Shown: piece after piece, positions 57,057 through 64,000 of the stretch | Numbering within the stretch: position 1 is the first letter of the stretch | Layout of the letters: each line of letters opens with the position of its first letter | NCBI GenBank assembly: GCA_032207245.1 | Contig: CM063501.1 | Coordinates: forward strand, 77,114,186 to 77,178,185 | DNA length: 64,000 nt | Source: Pardosa pseudoannulata | Taxonomy: Eukaryota > Arthropoda > Arachnida > Araneae > Lycosidae | Direction: 5' to 3' | The notes under the pieces: generated by a model | What the model saw: only the letters and a program-made list of their open reading frames with translations | What the model was told of the DNA's origin: nothing | Database searches by the model: none | Program-made: the position numbers and the translations under genes

Positions 57057-58069
57057 TGGCCTGGTATAAGTCATTGGTACGTAATAATAGCTTGTTCTAA
57101 TTGGTATGAAAAAATAGTAATGTTTGTGTTGGTAACAAAAGTTACCGTGGAATGTGAGCCCTCGACACAAAACCTTATTTTTTACAGGTTAAGAGAAATT
57201 AGATAAAAACTTTATTTAAATTCAAACTAAAATTGTGTTTTTTATGAATTTTTAAAATTATTTTTGTCACTACCAGGGACATCTCGAGTCATTTAAGGGT
57301 TCTAACAAACCCTGTTTAATAACCGGTGGTATGAGGCATAAATATTTGCAGAAATAAATTCCGCATGTTATTCATCTAATTATGGATTATACGTTATTTT
57401 TAGGTAATTAAATGCAGATAATGGACATGCATAAAACATCTCTCTCGAAACGTAAATATGTATGAAGTTTTGTGTAGGAAGAAGGTAGTAACGAACAAAT
57501 ATACGACTTGGCGGAAACTTTTCTCCTTTACAGCCAGATCATAAATACGAATTCTTTTCACCAGTAATTCAATTTTATACACGCTCAGCAAGTGTAATGC
57601 GGGCTATTTGTTAACAAAATGAATGCAATCTTAACCGAACTTGAGCAACGCATAAAACTTTATAGACCTTTTTTTATGTCCCTGAATATATGTATCGAGA
57701 GAATATATTGGCATAAAAATATGACTTTCCCTCCCTTCCACCCCACAGCCCATGTCCGAAAATTCCGTTTTATCATGTCAGTCGTTTCCAATTCCTCTTA
57801 TACTTTCTTGTTCCTGTTAAAACCCATGGAGATGGTATTTTTTTATGAGCATGCTTTTCTTTATGATGTGCCTTCCCTGTTTCCTTTTTCAGAAGGAAGA
57901 CGTCTTCGCAAGGAATTGAACCAGTGTCTGTATTGATTCTTTTTCCACGGATCTAATGTGTAACGATTTTTCTCAGCGTTTCAAGTCTTTTACTGATGAT
58001 AAATACGCCTACGGAGCACTCAGGAAAAAATTTCCGGTGAGTTCCTGAGACATAATTCACACGGTGACG
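57057..58069. other. Spacer with unsupported frames
   Basis: A 105-codon frame (57619-57936, plus) and shorter minus-strand frames occur. No domain, signal peptide or convincing splice site supports them. Confidence 0.4.
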
Positions 58070-58277
58070 GAGCTTGTTTAAGGTGTATGCGATGTAGAAA
58101 TATTTCGTTGAATGTGGTGGCAACCAAAGAGCTAGGGGCACTGCAAGACGGGATGTCTTTCTTTTTCGACTAAAACTATTAAAAATGCAAGGAATATTTT
58201 ATTGATGTTTTTCAATTTTTATAAAATTTTAAATATATTTATGTAAATGTAACTACATTTAAAGCAATTACGGTCTT

Positions 58278-58816
58278 TTAACCTTTTTTATCCCGACGGT
58301 ACTTATAAGTACCGCTTCAATCAAGCACCTTTATATTCCTAATAAAGTCATTTTTCCTAACGGTACTCACAAGGACATGAACGATGTAGTTCCTACAGCA
58401 GAAAAGAAATGATATCACCAATCAGGAATCCTTTTTATTCGGATTTTTATTTGGATTTTGTAACTGGTGTGCTGCATTCGAAGGTCATTTTGTGGTAGAG
58501 TTGATACACGTGTTGTTCAACTGAGTAAATTTAGTGGTTTATTAGCAGTTATTTGGTACTATTATTTTTTAGAGATTTCTATACTTCGCAGGTAAGCATT
58601 TAATTTGTCTTATTCACAATTTAATGTTTTATTTTCTACCATAGAGTCAAAAATATATGTTGATACTAGAAAGTACCAGCTGCAAAATTAACTACTAAAA
58701 TACAGTAAAAAATAATTTTCTTTTTTTCTATGATTATTCTCCATTAAACTTATCTAATGATGCAAAAATGCAGTTAGAAAGTTGATGGTAAATTAATTCA
58801 GCATATAAAGGGTTAA
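58278..58816. mobile_element. piggyBac-like MITE with precise empty site
   Basis: TTAA at 58278-58281 and 58813-58816 bracket ends CCTTTTTTATCCC and, read inward, CCCTTTATATGC. The sister repeat near 59090-59105 (GTCTTTTAAAAATATGAAA) shows the uninterrupted site, and joining the flanks of this MITE gives GTCTTTTAAAGCTATGAAA. The 5' subterminal region holds an 18-bp perfect palindrome, CGGTACTTATAAGTACCG (58297-58314). It has no coding capacity. Confidence 0.85.
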
Positions 58817-59387
58817 AGCTATGAAACAGCTAATTAATTCAAATTATTTTACCTCATATTTGACATCTAAGCAAGGAAAAAAAAGTGGAATGAGAAATTT
58901 TTTTGCATGTGATCCTAACCAAACAGAATCCCGATGGTTTTTTTGACTTCTTGCTCGTGGCACAGTTTTTTAAAAATAAAAATTGCATAAAATCAACGAC
59001 ATTTCTATTAATGTTTTTAAAAATATTTATAAAATTATAAGTAGATTAATATATAGAATGCTATAAATATATTTTAAAATTTTGTAGTCTTTTAAAAATA
59101 TGAAATTGTTTATTAGTATAAAATATTTTACTTCATATTTGTCCTGCCAAGGAAGAAAAAATGGAATGTGAATTTTGTCAAATGTGATGGCAACCAAAGA
59201 TTTTGACTGCGTGATGCGATAATTTTTTAACTTAATGACCGCAAATTTTGATAAAAATTATTCATTGACATGGTGGGGGTCTTTTTTAACTTCTTACTCG
59301 TAGAACATTTTAAAGCATAAAGTCCAAAAGTAAATCTTTTTTATTATGTTTTTTAAAATTTTATTAATTTGTTTATTTGTTTATTAT

Positions 59388-59441
59388 TTGTTTTTATACT
59401 TATCTATTTATAAAATTATAAATAGATAAGTATAAAAACAC
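59388..59441. repeat. Perfect inverted repeat, 25-bp arms
   Basis: Bases 59389-59413 and 59416-59440 are exact reverse complements with only two bases between them (outer end TGTTTTTATACTTATC). In the DNA this is a 52-bp near-perfect palindrome, prone to cruciform extrusion or deletion. Confidence 0.95.
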
Positions 59442-59689
59442 TATTTCAATAAATTTTATGGTCTTAGAAAGAAATAAAATTGTTCATTAATTAAAATTAT
59501 TTTACTTTATATTTGACATATAAACAAATCAAAATAAAATGAGAAATGGGGATTTTGTTGAATGTTATGGCAATTAAGGAATTTAACTGCTTGACGGGCT
59601 ATTTTTTTAAACCTCTAACACATTTTGGCATTGTTTGAATTCATTATCAGTAGTTTAAACGTTATATCTGTACTAGCGTAAAAGAAATT

Positions 59690-59770
59690 TTTAATTATGA
59701 AACTTTAAATATTCATTTTGACTATTCCTGAAAATTTTTTGGGTAGTTTCATTGTGACGTATGTTTGTAT
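59690..59770. repeat. Dispersed repeat related to 47785
   Basis: GAAACTTTAAATATTCATTT and the following bases resemble 47785-47870. This indicates a repeat family dispersed between the two loci. Confidence 0.55.
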
Positions 59771-59819
59771 TTTTGAATACCGGGGATGTGAGAAGTACCT
59801 TTGTTAAGTGTAACAATAA

Positions 59820-60130
59820 TTTACATTCGGTTCAGTTTTTATACCACTTCCAGTAAGCCATCGTCAAAGACATACAGAACAGGACCGGATTGAACTAGGA
59901 AGAAACTTCGGACTTCTCCCAACCAATAGAAGGGCCCGTTGGTCAAGGTTGTTACCAGAGGAGAGAAGAGGGTGAACGCTGCTGGCATCCGCTGCTTGCG
60001 GGATAGACATTTTTTGAAGCGACACGAGAAAAGGAAAAGCGACGCTATTTTTTTGCGAGACCGACACCTAGTCGAGAGGAGTGTTCCATATCTACAAATG
60101 ATAAGTTGTATTCCAGTTGTATTCCTCAAG
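59820..60130. other. GC-richer island, unassigned
   Basis: About 300 bases richer in GC than the surroundings, with frames of 96 and 67 codons (minus) and 68 codons (plus) overlapping one another. Candidate explanations are an LTR fragment or a promoter region. I see no TG...CA ends, splice site or domain to decide. Confidence 0.35.
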
Positions 60131-60239
60131 AATTTAATTGTATAAAATCATTTAATCAAGACATATTAGTTCATGTGTTTTTTTAATAAGTTTTAATTTC
60201 TTTTTTTGTCAAATATTAGGCCAACGTAACATTATTTTC

Positions 60240-61200
60240 ATATTAAGTTTATTCTATTCTGAGAAAATCCATGTATTTATCGAAGAATTCCCTATTATAT
60301 CGGGGATGTGAGAAGTCTCTTTGTGATGTTTATCATAATCTCAGAAAGTGAATGTCTTTATAGAATTCTTTACCCTACAGGGGCCGTGAGAAGTCACTCT
60401 GTGAAGTTTATTATAATCTGAGGAAGTTAATGTCTTTATTGAAGAATTTTTTTTACCGTATTGGGGTTTTGAACAGCCGCTCTGTGAAGTTTATTATATT
60501 CTGAAATAGTCAAGGTCTTTATCGAAGAATTTGTTACCATATCGGGGAATATCGGAGATGTGAGAAGTCCGTTTGTTAAGTTTATTATATTCTGAGAAAA
60601 TCAATGTCTTTATCGAAGAATTCTCTATTATATTGGGGATATGAGAAGTCTCTTTGGGATGTATATTATAATCTCAAAAAGTAAATGTCTTTATCGAAGA
60701 ATTCTTTACACTACAGGGGCTGTGAGAAGTCACTTTGTGAAGTTTATTATAATCTTAGGAAGTCAATGTTTTTATTGAAGAATTTTTTACCGTATTGGGA
60801 AAAGTTGCTCTGTGAAGTTTATTATATTCTGCAAAAGTCAATGTCTTCATTGAAGAATTCTACTATACCGAGGAATACTGGGAATGTGAGAAGTCCGTTT
60901 GTTAAGTTTATTATATTCTGAGAAAATCAATATCTTCATCGAAGAATTCTCTACCATGTCAGGAAATATCGGAGATTTGAGAAGTCCTTTTATTAAGTTT
61001 GTTATATTCTGAGGAAGTCAATGTCTTTAACAAAGAATTCTCTACCATATCAGGGATATAAAAAGTCCCTTTGTGAAATTTATTATATTCTGAGGAATTA
61101 AATGTCTTCACCGAAGACTGCCATGCCGGAGTATATTGTGGATGTAAGAAGTCTCATTGTTAAGTTTATTATATTCTGATGATGTCATGTCTTTATTAGA
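60240..61200. repeat. Satellite, about 83-bp monomer, tetrameric pattern
   Basis: About twelve monomers containing (G/C)GAAGAATT(C/T) and ATGTGAGAAGTC recur every 78-95 bp. CTATTATAT(C/T)GGGGAT appears at 60292 and 60625, 333 bp apart. Every monomer in between has its closest relative four positions away, so the higher-order unit is four monomers (about 333 bp). The pattern decays after about 60960. Confidence 0.9.
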
Positions 61201-61750
61201 GAATGCTCTAAGTGACTTTTCCTAGGATTTAGATTCTGAGGGAACTTACTATTAAAAGAAATTTTATTAACTAAACAGCAATTAACACACAATGCAATGT
61301 CTACCTTCATTCAAGTTAATTATTAATCATTTGCGTTTTGCAGTTTTGTAATATTTTAGCAATTCCTACAGAAATCTATCAGTTAGCTTTCATTTGCTCT
61401 GTGTTTTTAATTTCAATAGAAGATTTCAAACACTCTGCTAAAATGGCTCATTCTTTATTTAGTTCTTTATTTACACGATTTAGGGATTACAAGAAGTTCT
61501 TTTGATAAGTATTGCTATCTATTTGGCAGATAAATAAGTTATTTAAAAATATGAAGTTATGCATTTAGTCATCTGGTATTATAATATGAACATGGTGCAC
61601 ACATACACACATATAGGATAGGAAGAAATGATATTTTTTTTAGATACTAGTTTATTGAGGTAAAGATTGTACACGTTTGAAATATTATTAGTCGGGGAAA
61701 GTAAACTGAAACGAAGTTTGCCTAAATTTTCATTCCTATGCAAAGTTACC
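61201..61750. other. Spacer
   Basis: No feature was recognised. Confidence 0.4.
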
Positions 61751-63020
61751 TGTACTGATGTACTTTCCCACGATGCTCATCATGTGCATACACAGCTGTG
61801 GACTAAATTTCTAAGAAGAATTTAGACACAGCTGTTGACTTGGAGTTTTAATGAGGGACTCCTTCAGGGGATTTATAGCTGTTGAAGTGGCACAAGTGTA
61901 ACGGTCAAGCTCAGGCAGGGATGCAGCCCTGAGATATGGGGGCAGGGGCTAATCAATAATGTGAACTTTCACCAAAGGGCCATTTTAATGAGCCGACCTG
62001 CACACCCGAAGGGGGTTCAGATGGGGGAAAATTTAACCAAGTGATTGGGAAACAGAATAAAAGGGGCGGTGAACCGAGGTGTAAAGTTAGGGAAGAAAAG
62101 TGAGAAAAAGGAGTCGAAGTCGGAGGTGCAGAGAGAACGGGTGCATCCAGATCCCGTGATCAAGCCAGAGAGCTATCTATTCCCTATCCCGCATGCGTAT
62201 GACCGGCACGCCAGCAAAATAACGGCCGCTACATCAGTACCGACGTCCAACACACGATCTTTACGCCCGCACCGACGTTCAGCCTGCGGCGCCAGGGAAG
62301 AAGATACCCGGACTTATGCTAATCCAGAATTTGAAGAAGCTGCGAGGCTTATGGTAATTACATTCTGCCATCAGCGGCGGCACGTGCGCCTATGATGCCG
62401 GCCGCCCTATTTAGGTCCACCGTAGCTGGGATAGGGCAAGCAGTTCCAGCCAGCCGACCCAGCAGCGCCCCCGCTCCAGCTAAGCCTTGTTTTGCTTCCC
62501 GGCAGAGTCCTCACTGTGCTTCCTTCAGGACCCAGCTGAATGCAGTTTACTTTTATTCAGCCAGCTTGATGATTGTTTTCCATTAAGATTTTTCTGGTGA
62601 CTATCTAGATTTGTTTCTAAAATCTTAATAAACGCCTTTTAAGTTTTTCTGGTAGCTATTTCTTTTTACGCTAGTCACACCTTCGAAGACACTTTATGTG
62701 TTCCCTTCATATTGACAGCCCCAGCCTGCTCCCCTGTAATTACTGGAGGCAAAACAACTTAATATTCATAATTATTACCTGGTGTTTCATAATCTTTTGA
62801 TAAGGAATACTATTTGAAGAGTATTGATGAATAGCAAAACCAAATAATTGCAGGTAATGTTAAAAACTAATCAAGTGATGTATAAATTTGTAAATATTGT
62901 ACATAATAAATGTTTTAGTTTCAATATTATGTATTTTCCTTTAATTCCATAGCTTATATTCTACTGTGTTTCCCCTTTGAGAAAGAACACTAGTGTTTGT
63001 GTTGTAAATACATTGCAACA
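61751..63020 (+). mobile_element. Solo LTR, long form (same family as 21829-22634)
   Basis: It starts TGTACTGATGTAC and ends GCAACA. The flanks TTACC (61746-61750) and ATACC (63021-63025) match at four of five positions, an eroded target duplication. It is collinear with the short LTR but holds 425 extra bases (62287-62711). These are GC-rich at first and include a second AATAAA (62625-62630). Frames of 116 and 64 codons lie partly in that extra segment; no domain was recognised. Confidence 0.8.
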
Positions 63021-64000
63021 ATACCTTTAATAACTTTTTTCTAGAAAATGCTTGTGACCCACAAAGACGCAATAAGATAGCCAGTACTCTGTTTAACATT
63101 CTCTATCTAAATCTCTTCTTATTTGCATTTGAATTAGTCTTTGTGAAATGTACTATACTATTGCTGTACAGCACATCCTTGACATTTTAGGTTTTTGACA
63201 GATATTAAACTGATATACGTTTATTCACTTAAAAATTAAACTATGATAAATTTGATGGCATTTTTAGATATTATTAATGTTGGCAGTGTTAGAAATAACA
63301 TTCATTTTAAGTTTTTATTTGATTATGTAGATTGTCTCTCATATAAATTATATCTTCTCATTCTATTCAAAATATATTCCCATTCTAATTATATTCTCTC
63401 ATATATAGATTGTCTCCCATCTCTTTAAGAGACCAACTTAAAATAAAAAGCTTTAACATATGTTTGACACATTGTTACCAGCACAGTAATTGTTACCAGG
63501 AGAAAGTAAACCAAAATAAAACTTACCTGATAATTGTATCCTTCAGAAAACATACTTTTGTTTAATTTTCTTCGGGAAAATACTTGTGATCTACAGCCTA
63601 TACTAACCGTAAGTTGTTCTTTCCCACTTTCTGTCATCAGCTTCTGTGTCTCCTTCCTACTCTTCTTTCACACATTAATAAAGAATAATCTCTTCCTCAC
63701 AATTCTTACACTCCTGAAATTCTTCAGATAGATGCTAAGCTATCTGAGAGAATTGGTCGCTTAATGCGTCCAGTTTCTTCAGATGGCTAAGCATCTATCT
63801 TTCTTTTCTGTTTTAACTCACTCATCTGTAATTCTTAGAGGAACTACTGAAAAATAGAGCGCCCCTTGGCAAATTTGGCGAAATTATTGGCGATGTTTAC
63901 TAAAACACGAAAGTATTTCATCCTACTAACATTGTATCCCTTGCTATTTGGGTGACTTTAATGGATGTAGACTACGCCAATGTAATATAATTATATGCAT
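63021..64000. other. Right-hand spacer with a stem-loop
   Basis: No gene is seen. 63726-63740 (AGATAGATGCTAAGC) and 63786-63800 (GCTAAGCATCTATCT) pair at 14 of 15 positions around a 45-base loop. Short open frames have no supporting features. Confidence 0.45.

Larger units (their letters stand above)
58070..59640. repeat. Diverged tandem repeat, about 280-370-bp unit
   Basis: Segments around TATTTTAC(C/T)TCATATTTG near 58846 and 59127 recur as TTTTACTTTATATTTGACAT near 59501. Segments ATGTGATGGCAACCAAAGA near 59180 recur as GTGGTGGCAACCAAAGAG near 58114 and TTATGGCAATTAAGG near 59565. The copies are old and uneven in length. One copy is interrupted by a MITE at 58278-58816. Confidence 0.7.

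Noticed and set aside
57619..57936. 105-codon plus-strand frame
   Set aside because: No recognised domain; overlapping antisense frames of similar quality nearby.
62045..62586. 116- and 64-codon frames
   Set aside because: They lie in a solo LTR and its extra segment, and the corresponding frame is broken in the other LTR copy.

Overview
The window looks like AT-rich nuclear DNA of an arthropod, most likely an arachnid (spider). The evidence is very low gene density, intergenic DNA packed with tandem arrays and (TA)n tracts, a tRNA-derived SINE family, Tc1/mariner, hAT and piggyBac remnants, and LTR and non-LTR retroelement pieces. The arachnid assignment rests on my recollection of similar SINE and retroelement 3' ends and was not searched. 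There is no operon structure, CRISPR array or bacterial feature.

Only two conventional protein genes are visible, and both are uninterrupted reading frames. One is a PRPF38A-type pre-mRNA splicing factor (24625-25512, +). The other is a DDI1/DDI2-type ubiquitin-like aspartyl protease (42809-43909, -). They are unrelated in function (spliceosome assembly versus ubiquitin/proteasome-linked proteolysis) and lie 17 kb apart facing each other. A third candidate is a two-exon, 34-residue gene on the minus strand (18835-19513). It has an optimal Kozak start, consensus splice sites and a poly(A) signal, and it sits inside an insertion that splits a tandem-repeat family.

Layout: 0.6-5.3 kb, array A (about 610-bp unit). 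6.1-8.7 kb, array B (about 760-bp unit with an internal inverted repeat). 10.5-11.9 kb, two piggyBac-like MITEs. 13.0-14.7 kb, a 172-bp satellite with a trimeric higher-order pattern. 14.9-15.3 kb, two SINEs. 17.6-20.4 kb, a block bounded by an inverted repeat, holding pieces of array B around the insertion with the small gene. 20.4-20.8 kb, the 3' end of a non-LTR retrotransposon. 21.8-22.6 kb, a solo LTR. 22.7-23.8 kb, a dead Ty3/gypsy reverse transcriptase split by a MITE. 24.6-25.5 kb, PRPF38A. 28.9-32.3 kb, a SINE, a mariner remnant and hAT fragments. 35-36.8 kb, a (TA)n tract, a perfect 47-bp hairpin and a deleted piggyBac. 38.5-41.7 kb, a SINE and two hAT elements with target duplications. 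42.8-43.9 kb, DDI. 45.2-45.9 kb, an inverted-repeat element with a coding remnant. 47.8-49.5 kb, a (TA)n tract and head-to-head LTRs. 50.3-51.2 kb, a 164-bp array. 52-52.6 kb, a hAT MITE. 53.6-55.9 kb, a tandem array with a Tc1 element in one unit. 56.6-57.1 kb, an LTR. 58-59.6 kb, a diverged array holding a piggyBac-like MITE. 60.2-61.2 kb, an 83-bp satellite with a tetrameric higher-order pattern. 61.8-63.0 kb, a second solo LTR.

Many mobile-element boundaries can be fixed from the sequence itself, through target-site duplications or through an empty site in a sister repeat. All repeat-family names used here are provisional and no database search was possible.
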